Below, one piece after another: positions 41,025 to 49,676 of a stretch of 64,000 nucleotides of DNA (positions within the stretch are counted from its first letter, which is position 1; each line of letters begins with the position of its first letter). The notes beneath the pieces were generated by a model. The model ran no database searches. It was not told where the DNA came from and saw only the letters and a list, made by a program, of their open reading frames with translations. Source of the stretch: an uncultured Christensenella sp. (GTDB lineage Bacteria > Bacillota > Clostridia > Christensenellales > UBA3700); the NCBI GenBank assembly GCA_910583735.1, contig CAJTXS010000002.1, positions 1-64,000 on the forward strand. The letters run 5' to 3'. The position numbers and the translations under genes were made by a program.

Positions 41025-42566
41025 TTAATTATTATCGCCTTTCTGTCTCTTCAACCTCTCGAGAAAAGGCGGGATACGCGTATTGCCGCGATTATCCGTA
41101 TTGGGCTGAGGCTCTGCGTGACGAGGCTGTCCGCCCTGATATCCTTGAGAAGTAGGGGGATTGTATCTGGGAGGAACGAAGCCGCTGCTTACGAAATTAT
41201 TGCGCGCTCCGGCTCCGCCCTGTCCCTGTGAGGAAGCATAGTTATTGTATCCGCCTTCAGGTCTGTAATCGGGTTGAGCGTAACGGCTCTGAGCATATCC
41301 GCCGTTGAATTGAGGCGCCGCGCCGTGCTCTCCGCCGTATGTGCCTGCCGAGGGTGCTTGACGTCCGTTATCTTCTCCGCGGGGAGCGGGATAAGTAGGT
41401 CTCTGCTGATTGCCCGCGTTGTATGACGGAGCTGCGCCGGTATCGTAACTGGTCAAATTATTATAGCCCTCGTAGCCGCCTTGATGCTTCTGCTTTTGCT
41501 CATACTCGTTGAGCCTGTTAACGATATCGTTATAGCCGCTCGACTTGCCGGCGACCATTCTGTCTACAATCGAGGTGTCGTTGATATCATAGCTGTTATA
41601 CGCAGGTCTTTGGATAGGCGTGTCGCTGTCGAATCCGGTAGCGATAATCGTCGCTCTTACCTTGTTGGCGAACTCCTCTTCCAGCCCTGCGCCGAAGATG
41701 ATATTGGCGTCGGGGTCGGCGATTTCTCTCACCAGACCGCAAGCGTATTCCACTTCGTCAAGAGCTAAATCGTGACCGCCTGTAATATTGATAATGATAT
41801 TCTTGGCGCCCTCGATATTGGTATCGAGCAACGGAGACGCAACCGCGGCGCGCATAGCCTTAATAGCCTTATCCGAGCCTGTGCCCTCGCCTATACCCAT
41901 ATGCGCTACGCCCTTGTTGGACATAACGGACTTGACGTCTGCAAAGTCGAGATTGATAAGCGACGGTATGACTATAAGGTCGCTTATAGACTGTACGGAC
42001 TTGCGCAGCACTTCGTCGGCTTCCAAGAATGCCTTGACAACAGGAGTGCCTTTAGGCATAATCTGAGTAAGCTTTTGGTTAGGAATAACGAGCAATGTAT
42101 CTACATAGTCTTTAAGCTTTTCCAAGCCCTGCAAAGCATTACTCATGCGGCGCTTGCCCTCGAAACCGAAAGGCGTAGTCACGACCGCAATGGTGAGAAT
42201 ATTCATCTCCTTGGCAATACTTGCTATGACAGGCGCGGCTCCCGTGCCGGTACCGCCGCCCATACCTGCGGTGATAAACAACAAGTCTACCCCCTGCAGT
42301 TCCTTTCTAAGCTCTTCTCTCGACTCTTCCGCGGCTTTTGCCCCCACATTGGGATCGGCGCCCGCGCCCAAGCCCAAAGTCAACTTCTGACCTATCTGTA
42401 TCTTGGACTGAGCAAGAGATGTCATCAGCGCCTGCTTGTCCGTATTGACAGCGACGAATTCCGCGCTCTTTATCTCTGCCTTGATCATGCGATTGACTGC
42501 GTTGCATCCGCCGCCTCCCGCGCCTATAACTTTAATTTTGGCAGTGCCTGTTAAATAATCGGACAT
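41025..42566 (-). CDS. ftsZ: cell division protein FtsZ with a long C-terminal linker
   Basis: Tubulin-like GTPase that forms the division ring. GTP-binding IKVIGAGGGGCNAVNRMI, tubulin signature GMGGGTGTGAAPVIA and the T7 loop NLDFADVKSVM are all present. The core ends near residue 320; residues about 345-490 are a low-complexity linker rich in G, Q, N, Y, P, R and A; the last 20 residues carry the conserved tail peptide IPPFLERLKRQ that binds FtsA and SepF. Total 513 residues compared with about 380 for B. subtilis; the extra length is all linker. Shine-Dalgarno AGGAGGG is present. It follows ftsA by three bases. Confidence 0.96.
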   Translation of the reverse strand: MSDYLTGTAKIKVIGAGGGGCNAVNRMIKAEIKSAEFVAVNTDKQALMTSLAQSKIQIGQKLTLGLGAGADPNVGAKAAEESREELRKELQGVDLLFITAGMGGGTGTGAAPVIASIAKEMNILTIAVVTTPFGFEGKRRMSNALQGLEKLKDYVDTLLVIPNQKLTQIMPKGTPVVKAFLEADEVLRKSVQSISDLIVIPSLINLDFADVKSVMSNKGVAHMGIGEGTGSDKAIKAMRAAVASPLLDTNIEGAKNIIINITGGHDLALDEVEYACGLVREIADPDANIIFGAGLEEEFANKVRATIIATGFDSDTPIQRPAYNSYDINDTSIVDRMVAGKSSGYNDIVNRLNEYEQKQKHQGGYEGYNNLTSYDTGAAPSYNAGNQQRPTYPAPRGEDNGRQAPSAGTYGGEHGAAPQFNGGYAQSRYAQPDYRPEGGYNNYASSQGQGGAGARNNFVSSGFVPPRYNPPTSQGYQGGQPRHAEPQPNTDNRGNTRIPPFLERLKRQKGDNN

Positions 42567-42569
42567 GTC

Positions 42570-43724
42570 CTAAGCCCTCCTAAACTTACTGATTATGCGG
42601 TTGAATAAGCCGCTTTCGCTTTTTCTTATCTGCGCCTGACGCATCAAAGATATCAGCGACGAATATCTCATATCGTCGTATCCGAGCACATTGGGAGACA
42701 ATGGCGTAATCGTCTTGTCGAGACACTTAGCCATGTACTTGATTGCGCCGCGGATATTAAATATCGCATCACCCGTAGCAAAAATCCTCTTACATGCCTC
42801 GTCGTCCGCAACTGCGCCCAGCACGTCGCTTATCTTGGCGGCAATGTTCTTAATAGAATTCCTTACTACCTCGTTAATCTCGCTTGAGCGATATTGCAAT
42901 ACCTTACCGTCGTCTTGAGGCACGCTGTAGAAAGATCCGTCGTCATAGTCGCTCATCAAGTCTATCTGACCGAACAGCGACATCGCGGAATAGATGTCCA
43001 CTCCGAGACTCTCCGTAAGGTCCGCCGCTATTACCGCCGCTCCCGTCGTCACACTCTCCAGCCCCTGCAAGCCGTCGCCTCTGACGCCTGCGACGCCGCA
43101 CTCGAGAAAGCCTAAGTCGAGAAATATCTCGCCGCTGCTGCGATATGACGGATCGAGCAAGGTCATTGCCTGAGCATGCGCCGAACATATATATTCCGCC
43201 TTAGCGGACTCGGTAACGGGCAATATATTCTTGACTATCATGGCAAAAGACTTATGACACATTATGTATGACATAAAAGACTCCAACCTGTTGCCGCTCA
43301 TGCCTATAGGGTCTGTTACCGCCTCGCCGCCGTCCACTTTATATCCCAAAGCGCATTTGAGTATGATATCGTAGCTGTTGCCCGTCTCGAGCTTGCCTCG
43401 CTCGGCAATCGAATCTATTAGCTTAGATGTGATTACGCTGCTCTCGTTAATCTTGTCGTAATACACATCGCCGTAAAAACTGCAAAATGCAGAAGGCACG
43501 CCTACGTATAACACATCATGTCCCTCGCGAGGGGAAAGGTGATGATACGCCTTGCTGACCGCGTCCTCGAAGCTCGAACTGTTAAGCCACTGCCCGTCGA
43601 AATATCCTTCGTATTCCTCAGTCGCAATGCCTGTAATATTAATCAGTCCCTTATTGCTGCACTCTCCCGTAGCAAGAGTAACCGTATTGGATCTGACATC
43701 GAGTACGCACAGTTCTTTAGCCAT
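42570..43724 (-). CDS. ftsA: FtsA-like cell division ATPase, divergent
   Basis: An actin-fold protein that tethers FtsZ to the membrane. Position directly before ftsZ, ELCVLDVRSNTVTLATGE at the N-terminus, EIFLDLGFLECGVAGV as phosphate loop 2 and an amphipathic C-terminal helix GLFNRIISKFRRA all fit FtsA. The sequence is divergent: the usual DIGTSK and DIGGGTT motifs are degraded (DVRSNT, DLGFLEC), which may mean altered nucleotide binding. The promoter TTGACA-17-TATAAT ends eight bases before the ATG with no Shine-Dalgarno, so the ftsA-ftsZ message is likely leaderless. Confidence 0.85.
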   Translation of the reverse strand: MAKELCVLDVRSNTVTLATGECSNKGLINITGIATEEYEGYFDGQWLNSSSFEDAVSKAYHHLSPREGHDVLYVGVPSAFCSFYGDVYYDKINESSVITSKLIDSIAERGKLETGNSYDIILKCALGYKVDGGEAVTDPIGMSGNRLESFMSYIMCHKSFAMIVKNILPVTESAKAEYICSAHAQAMTLLDPSYRSSGEIFLDLGFLECGVAGVRGDGLQGLESVTTGAAVIAADLTESLGVDIYSAMSLFGQIDLMSDYDDGSFYSVPQDDGKVLQYRSSEINEVVRNSIKNIAAKISDVLGAVADDEACKRIFATGDAIFNIRGAIKYMAKCLDKTITPLSPNVLGYDDMRYSSLISLMRQAQIRKSESGLFNRIISKFRRA

Positions 43725-43732
43725 ATATTTTT

Positions 43733-43761
43733 ATTATAATATAAGGCTCATACGCTGTCAA
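43733..43761 (-). promoter_or_regulatory. promoter of ftsA-ftsZ, predicted leaderless
   Basis: Minus strand: perfect TTGACA (43761-43756), 17 nt, perfect TATAAT (43738-43733), then eight bases to the ATG at 43724. It makes ftsA-ftsZ independent of the rest of the division cluster. Confidence 0.75.
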
Positions 43762-44134
43762 CGGAAATAACGACATATTTTGCGCGCGCACGCGTATAGA
43801 AAGAAAACTGTTAAAGCATAATTCCGTAAGTCTATCGCTTCTCGTTCGGCGACAAAAAAGGCGTATTTTTACTGCCAATAGAATATATCCGACTTCTATT
43901 TTCTCCTCGCAGATGTTTCGCAATTAAAAAAATAAGGCTAATCCGATTAATTTTACGGTAATTATATATCTATCATGTCTATTATTTAGAATGCAATAAA
44001 TTAAAACGCCGGTTCTTAATCGATATGAATACAGAAATTTTTATTAAATAATTAAAAAGCCGCCCGATATATCACCCGTCTAATGCCTTGACAGCAATGC
44101 AAGCGGTATACTTTAGAAATAAATATTAACTCTT
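43762..44134. other. intergenic region between ftsQ and ftsA
   Basis: About 370 bases with no recognised gene. It is AT-rich with a GC-rich patch (GCGCGCGCACGCG near 43781). A 68-codon minus-strand frame crosses the ftsA promoter and is not credible. No clear terminator for ftsQ is seen. Confidence 0.4.
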
Positions 44135-44905
44135 TTAGACAGGAAGCGTCTCGGACCAAGAAGCAACCAGCTTACCTTCGACGACTTTCGGATATAAATA
44201 ACCGAAACTTACATCATAAATCCCGTCTTTAAGACTGCTGATGTATGCGGCGTAAATCGCCTGCCATACGTACTTGATATCTCCGCTGTCGTATATCAGC
44301 AGATGAACGCCGGTATTGGTAGTGAGGTCCAGATAGTTGTCGCTGCCTTCCGACGTTGCCACATATCGAAAGCCTTTTATAAAGTACGCCAGCTTGTCCT
44401 CCATAAAATATGTACTTTCGCTGCCCGATATGAGACTGCTAAGCCAATCTATCTGAACAAATTCGCCTGCAACAGCGCTCTCCAACATGTAACCGCCGAT
44501 ATTGATACAACCCGATTGCGGCAAATCGCTAACGGATATTACTTTAAGTTCCCTGTCGAGCATAGCGTAACCGCCGCTCTGCACGGCTATTGCGATATAG
44601 GGCACTCTGCCGGTACAGTTGATTGCTACTATCGAAGGGAAACGCTTCTCGATTGTAATTACTTTAACCCAAGGCACCGCCTTCTCGATATTGGCGATGA
44701 CGGCGTCTTCCTTAAGCGAAAAGACGCTGCCGCCTTTCTTAATACCCGATGCAAGAGCAATCTCATCGCTTTGAGCGTCGCTGAGCGTCAAGCCCGAAGT
44801 GGTGACGACTTTGACGTTGCCGATAGCGAATATACTGCACGCCAAGACGACTATCACCACCGCTACGGCAAGCGACGATATCAATACAATTGCTCTCTTG
44901 TTCAT
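44135..44905 (-). CDS. ftsQ: FtsQ/DivIB-type cell division protein
   Basis: One-pass membrane protein (hydrophobic residues about 5-27) with a POTRA domain: GNVKVVTTSGLTLSDAQSDEIALASGIKKG, VFSLKEDAVIANIEKAVPWVKVITIEKRFPS and VPYIAIAVQSGGYAMLD fit the FtsQ/DivIB pattern. It links early and late divisome proteins outside the membrane. I start it at 44905, where TGATG overlaps the murA stop and AAAGGAG lies six bases upstream; the longer frame to 45064 runs inside murA and is not credible. Length 256. Confidence 0.88.
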   Translation of the reverse strand: MNKRAIVLISSLAVAVVIVVLACSIFAIGNVKVVTTSGLTLSDAQSDEIALASGIKKGGSVFSLKEDAVIANIEKAVPWVKVITIEKRFPSIVAINCTGRVPYIAIAVQSGGYAMLDRELKVISVSDLPQSGCINIGGYMLESAVAGEFVQIDWLSSLISGSESTYFMEDKLAYFIKGFRYVATSEGSDNYLDLTTNTGVHLLIYDSGDIKYVWQAIYAAYISSLKDGIYDVSFGYLYPKVVEGKLVASWSETLPV

Positions 44906-46161
44906 CAAGAACTCCTTTCTATTTTCGCTCCGAGCTCCGCAAGTACGCGCGACATATCCTCGTATCCTCTGTCGATATGATATATATCTTTGACCTCGGT
45001 GATTCCCTCCGCGGCAAGCCCCGCGAGCACCAGCGACGCTCCTCCCCTCAGATCGGTAGCGCACACCTCCGCGCCCTTCAGCCTGCTCACTCCTCTCACT
45101 ATCGCCGTGCGATCGCGCACGGTAATGTCGGCGCCCATCTTCTTAAACTCGGGCACAGTCTTATATCTCGTCTCGAATATATTCTCGACAATCACCGACG
45201 TGCCTTTGGATATGGTCTGCAACGCGAGCATCTGCGTCTGCATGTCGGTGGGAAAGCCTGGATAATACATTGTATCTATCCTGTCGAGCGAGCGCAGTCT
45301 GCCCTTACTTTTCACTATGATTTTATCATTTTTACAGTAAATTTTGCAAGCGGTTTTTGACAATTTGGCTATCAGCGAATAGATGTGCTCGGGCACTACT
45401 CCTCTCAGTTCCACGTTGCCCGAACACATCGCCGCCGCTATTATGTATGTACCCGCGATTATCCTGTCGGGTATGGGCGTATATTCCACGCCGTGCAATT
45501 TCTTAACGCCCTCTATGACTATTACGCTGCTGCCTGCGCCCGATATCTTGGCGCCCATAAGATTGAGAAAGTTTTGCAAGTCGGCTATCTCGGGCTCTTT
45601 CGCGCAGTTGCGCAACACCGTCTTGCCCTCTAAGAATACGCTCGCCATCATAAGATTCTCCGTAGCGCCTACGCTTGGCAAGTCAAGCACTATCTGCGCA
45701 GCTTCCGCCTTAGACGCGTCGCAATCGAGATAGCCGTATTCCTCGTTGATGTCGATATTTAGTTCTCTGAGTCCGCTTAAATGGATATCGATAGGTCTCA
45801 TGCCTATCTCGCAACCGCCTGGATAAGATATCTTGGCTTTCTTAACCCTCGAGAGCATCGGCCCCATGAGAAAAATGGACGAGCGAAGCTCTTTTGCCAG
45901 CACGCAAGGGACCTCGCCGCAATATATATCCGACGAGTCCACCGTGATATTGCCCATATCGTCCCTTTCGACGACGCAACCGATATTGATCATTATCTTA
46001 AGCATATTGGTTATGTCGCTGATATCGGGACAATTGCGAAGCGTAACTTTATCTTCTGTCAATATACATGCCGCAAGTAGCGGCAGAACGCTGTTTTTAG
46101 CTGCTTTGACGTCTATGCTCCCCTCTAAAGGGTTGCCTCCTTCTATTATGTATCTGCTCAT
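44905..46161 (-). CDS. murA: UDP-N-acetylglucosamine 1-carboxyvinyltransferase
   Basis: First committed enzyme of peptidoglycan synthesis, adding enolpyruvate to UDP-GlcNAc. KNSVLPLLAACILTED near the N-terminus, the active-site loop PGGCEIGMRPIDIHLSGL with the fosfomycin-reactive Cys retained, and GFPTDMQTQMLAL are present. I start it at 46161 (MSRYIIEGG), six bases after GGAGAG; an ATG at 46182 lacks a site. It replaces murG-murC-murB at the usual spot between ftsW and ftsQ. Confidence 0.96.
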   Translation of the reverse strand: MSRYIIEGGNPLEGSIDVKAAKNSVLPLLAACILTEDKVTLRNCPDISDITNMLKIMINIGCVVERDDMGNITVDSSDIYCGEVPCVLAKELRSSIFLMGPMLSRVKKAKISYPGGCEIGMRPIDIHLSGLRELNIDINEEYGYLDCDASKAEAAQIVLDLPSVGATENLMMASVFLEGKTVLRNCAKEPEIADLQNFLNLMGAKISGAGSSVIVIEGVKKLHGVEYTPIPDRIIAGTYIIAAAMCSGNVELRGVVPEHIYSLIAKLSKTACKIYCKNDKIIVKSKGRLRSLDRIDTMYYPGFPTDMQTQMLALQTISKGTSVIVENIFETRYKTVPEFKKMGADITVRDRTAIVRGVSRLKGAEVCATDLRGGASLVLAGLAAEGITEVKDIYHIDRGYEDMSRVLAELGAKIERSS

Positions 46162-46209
46162 ATTCATCTCTCCGAATAGCATGGCGCGGTCAAAATGACC
46201 GCTTAAGTT

Positions 46210-47331
46210 TCAATACATTTTATGGTGCGCGATAGATTTATGTGATTTAGCCGCTATTCGCTCGAGTATCCCTACTCCCGACATGAACATTACCAGTGAC
46301 GTGCCGCCCGCGCTTATGAATGGCAGAGGCAATCCGGTAGGAGGTATGCTGCCTGTGACAACCGCGATATTCAAAATAGTCTGAACCGCTATCACGGACG
46401 TGATGCCCGCAGCAAGATAGCTGTCAAACCTGCTTGAAGCCCTCAAGGCTATCAGTATACCTCTCCATATGATTACTCCGTAAATAAGCATAACTATCAG
46501 GCAACCGAACCAGCCAAGTTCCTCGCCGATGACCGAGAATATAAAGTCGCTCTCGGCAAATGGTAAAAAGAGATATTTCTGTCTCGAATTGAATAGCCCC
46601 ACTCCGAACAGTCCGCCCGCGCCGAGCGCATAATAGGACTGTATAAGCTGGTAGCCCTCCCCAAGCGGAGACGACCACGGGTCGAGAAACGCGGCTATTC
46701 TCTTAAGTCTGTATGGCTCTATAGCTATGAGCGCTATTACCGCCAATACCGCCGGCGCCGCCATAAGCGCGAAGTGCTTAAACTTTGCTCCGCCTACAAA
46801 GAGCATGATGACTACTACGAAAGCGACGCACATGGTAATAGACATGTTGGGCTCCAGCATTATCAATACGCAAATGATAAGCGACGCGAACAGTACCGGC
46901 AGCATATTGCCGAAAGTGACCGCGCTCTTCTTGCTGAAACAAGCCGCAATGAATATCACTAAAGCGAACTTTGCAAAGTCCGAAGGCTGAAATGTGGTGA
47001 ATCCGAGATTAATCCAGCGCGTCGCGCCGTAATTCTCCACGCCCACTCCGGGAACGAATACGAGCGCAAGCAGGATCACGGCGATGCCCAATATTATATA
47101 TCTGAATTTGAAATAATGACGCGTGTCCGTCATTGTCATGGCAAGATATACCGCTATAGCTACGGCGAGGGCAACGGCTTGCTTCTTGACATAAAAAAAG
47201 CTGTCGCCCGTCTCGAGCATAGCACCGTAACTGCCGGCGCTATACTGCATGACCAGACCGAAAAGCGAAAGCAACAGCACGCAACAGAAAAGTATTTTGT
47301 CCGCTACGACTTTATACTTGGTATCAGGCAT
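46210..47331 (-). CDS. ftsW: SEDS glycosyltransferase FtsW/SpoVE
   Basis: Polytopic (about ten segments) peptidoglycan polymerase that works with a class B PBP at the septum. The conserved GATRWINLGFTTFQPSDFAKFALVIF, LEPNMSITMC and PPTGLPLPFISAGGTSLV segments are seen. Its location between murD and murA, near a spoVD-type PBP, means it could be FtsW, SpoVE or serve both roles. Length 373 is normal. Shine-Dalgarno GGAGGAG is present. Confidence 0.93.
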   Translation of the reverse strand: MPDTKYKVVADKILFCCVLLLSLFGLVMQYSAGSYGAMLETGDSFFYVKKQAVALAVAIAVYLAMTMTDTRHYFKFRYIILGIAVILLALVFVPGVGVENYGATRWINLGFTTFQPSDFAKFALVIFIAACFSKKSAVTFGNMLPVLFASLIICVLIMLEPNMSITMCVAFVVVIMLFVGGAKFKHFALMAAPAVLAVIALIAIEPYRLKRIAAFLDPWSSPLGEGYQLIQSYYALGAGGLFGVGLFNSRQKYLFLPFAESDFIFSVIGEELGWFGCLIVMLIYGVIIWRGILIALRASSRFDSYLAAGITSVIAVQTILNIAVVTGSIPPTGLPLPFISAGGTSLVMFMSGVGILERIAAKSHKSIAHHKMY

Positions 47332-47344
47332 ATCGGCTCCTCCC

Positions 47345-48661
47345 TCAGTGCTTGCCGCAGACGGCTTTTACAATGCAGTCGAACGCCTCTCCCCTCTCTA
47401 CGAAATCTCTGTATCTGTCAAAGCTGGACGTCGAGGGAGAAAACAATACATTATCCACGGTTTTACTCTCCGCCCTCTCTACGGCCTCGTACAATCCCGC
47501 CGCTATCTCGAAGGAGCAATGCGCGTTCTTGGGCAAGGCGTCCTTGATTGAATACACGTTGTCGCCCGTAGCTATTACGTGCTTAACGCAACTCGGCAAC
47601 AAGTCGAAAAATCTGTCGTACGATATGCCCTTGTCGTATCCGCCGACTATCAATGCCGTATCTCCCGTCATCGAGCGGCACGCCTTGACGGTGCTGTCTA
47701 TATTGGTCGCTTTGGAATCGTTGTAATAGCGCTTGCCGTCATACATCCCCATATATTCCATTCTGTACCTCGGGGAAGTAAAAGTCTTAAGCGCCTTGAC
47801 TATGTACTTATTGGGCAGACCCATGAGTTTCGCAACCGTGACGGCGGCAAGAGTGTTGGCAAGATTATGTACTCCCGTAATGCGTATATCTTTGACTTTG
47901 ATAATCTCTTCGGGCTTGTCTTCGCAGAAGTAAACCGTATCGCCGTACACATAGCAGCCCTTTACCCTCTGCTCTAAAGAAAAATAATATACTTGCGACG
48001 AGATCACGCTCTCGAAGCCCCTAACTACAGGGTCGTCGTAATTGAGAATGGCGTAGTCGCAATCCGTCTGATTGAGAAAAATCTTGCGCTTGGCGTCCGC
48101 GTACTCGTCAAAGCTGCGATGACGCTCGTAGTGGTCCGGAGTGATATTGAGACATACGGCGTATTTCGCCCTGAACTCCGATATACTCTCGAGTTGGAAG
48201 CTGGAAAGCTCCAGCACGATAACCGCTCCGCCGTCAATCGCGCTTACCGCCCCTGCGTACGAGCGACCGATATTGCCGAGCGCATAGCTGTCTCTGCCCG
48301 CCTCTCGAAGCATGGCGTGGGTAAGCATAGTGACTGTTGTCTTGCCGTTGGTCCCCGTAATGGCAACTATCTCGTTGCGCGAGCTGCGGTAGGCAAGCTC
48401 CACTTCGCCTATCACTTCTATTCCGCACAGCTTGGCGTATTCCACTAAGCGGTGATTCATCGGCACGCTCGGACTTACGACGACCGTATCTATACCGAAC
48501 AAGACTTGCTCGTACGACTGTCCGCTCCTATTCTCATGCTCGATATCGGATATTACTTTGCCGCTCTCGTCATAGATAGCTATCCTGCACCCCAGCTTTT
48601 CAAGCAACTTAACAGCGCCGATGCCGCTTACGCCCGTACCGAAAACCAATACCTTCTTCAT
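47345..48661 (-). CDS. murD: UDP-N-acetylmuramoylalanine--D-glutamate ligase
   Basis: Adds D-Glu to UDP-MurNAc-Ala. VFGTGVSGIGAVKLLEKLG starts the N-terminal nucleotide-fold domain; AITGTNGKTTVTMLTHAML is the ATP loop; LNITPDHYERHRSFDEYADAKRKIF and YNDSKATNIDSTVKA are Mur ligase signatures. Length 438 is normal. It starts seven bases after mraY without an obvious Shine-Dalgarno. Confidence 0.96.
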   Translation of the reverse strand: MKKVLVFGTGVSGIGAVKLLEKLGCRIAIYDESGKVISDIEHENRSGQSYEQVLFGIDTVVVSPSVPMNHRLVEYAKLCGIEVIGEVELAYRSSRNEIVAITGTNGKTTVTMLTHAMLREAGRDSYALGNIGRSYAGAVSAIDGGAVIVLELSSFQLESISEFRAKYAVCLNITPDHYERHRSFDEYADAKRKIFLNQTDCDYAILNYDDPVVRGFESVISSQVYYFSLEQRVKGCYVYGDTVYFCEDKPEEIIKVKDIRITGVHNLANTLAAVTVAKLMGLPNKYIVKALKTFTSPRYRMEYMGMYDGKRYYNDSKATNIDSTVKACRSMTGDTALIVGGYDKGISYDRFFDLLPSCVKHVIATGDNVYSIKDALPKNAHCSFEIAAGLYEAVERAESKTVDNVLFSPSTSSFDRYRDFVERGEAFDCIVKAVCGKH

Positions 48662-48668
48662 AAATCAA

Positions 48669-49676
48669 TCAGACAACGACGCTTATTACGGCAATGAGTC
48701 CGCCGATGACGGTAATCAGAGTGTAATATGTCACTATCTTGCTCTCCTTTATGCCTTTATATTCCAGATGATGATGATAAGGAGCCATGAGGAATACCCT
48801 CTTCTTCTTAGCCTTATAGACAAGCACCTGTACTATAACTGATATGCAAGATACGACGTACATTATTCCGATTAACAGATTAATAAAAGGATTTTTAATA
48901 AATACGGTTACGACTGCCAAAGCTCCGCCTATGGAAAGCGAGCCCGTATCTCCCATGAATATCTTGGCGGGATTGGAATTGAACCATATAAAGGCAAGCA
49001 ATGCGCCAATCATTGCGAATGTGAATACTCCGACCGAATCAAGCTGCTGTCTGTATGCGGGATTGCTCTCGTCCGCTACGGTTGCGAGCATATAGACTAT
49101 TATCGCGGCAAGCGCTGTAAATCCCGCCGTAGATGTCTTTGCCACCAGTCCGTCGAGTCCGTCGGTAAGATTGACGGCGTTGGTCATGGCGATGAACAGT
49201 ATAAAACAAAAAGGAATATATCCCCAGCTCAAGTCTACCGTTATATCTGTAAAAGGGATTGCGATAGTGCTTGTGACATAGGGATTGCGATAGCAGAAAA
49301 TAGTAACGATTATCGCAACGCCTGCCTGTCCTATGACTTTCTGATATGCTTTAAGTCCCTGGTTGTGCTTAGTGCGCACCTTGATAAAGTCGTCGAGAAA
49401 GCCTATCAGACCGTAGCACAGCGTGACGGCTACGGCAACCGCGCCGAGAGTAAAACTCATAGCGCCGAACGCCGCTGCCGTAACGCACATACCCGCAAGG
49501 AACATTATTCCGCCCATAGTCGGAGTGCCGCTCTTGCCCTCGTGCTTGTCCACATAGCTGAGTATGGGTTGTCCCGCCTTAAGCCTTTTCATAAACTTGA
49601 TTACGGGATATGCGAAGATAAAAGTCGTTGCAAAAGCGACTATTGTTACCAACAAATATTTAACGTATATGTTCAT
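48669..49676 (-). CDS. mraY: phospho-N-acetylmuramoyl-pentapeptide transferase
   Basis: Ten-segment membrane enzyme that makes lipid I. GTPTMGGIMFLAG, GFLDDFIKV with the Mg-binding aspartates, NAVNLTDGLDGL, FMGDTGSLSIGGAL and APYHHHLE are all present. It overlaps the end of murE by 17 bases. murF, usually between murE and mraY, is not here. Confidence 0.97.
   Translation of the reverse strand: MNIYVKYLLVTIVAFATTFIFAYPVIKFMKRLKAGQPILSYVDKHEGKSGTPTMGGIMFLAGMCVTAAAFGAMSFTLGAVAVAVTLCYGLIGFLDDFIKVRTKHNQGLKAYQKVIGQAGVAIIVTIFCYRNPYVTSTIAIPFTDITVDLSWGYIPFCFILFIAMTNAVNLTDGLDGLVAKTSTAGFTALAAIIVYMLATVADESNPAYRQQLDSVGVFTFAMIGALLAFIWFNSNPAKIFMGDTGSLSIGGALAVVTVFIKNPFINLLIGIMYVVSCISVIVQVLVYKAKKKRVFLMAPYHHHLEYKGIKESKIVTYYTLITVIGGLIAVISVVV

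Noticed and set aside
43717..43923. 68-codon minus-strand frame upstream of ftsA
   Set aside because: It runs across the perfect ftsA promoter and start codon in another frame and shows no domain.
44906..45064. N-terminal extension of ftsQ into murA
   Set aside because: The extension is Arg-rich antisense-free overlap with murA coding sequence; a good Shine-Dalgarno and an ATG overlap the murA stop at 44905.
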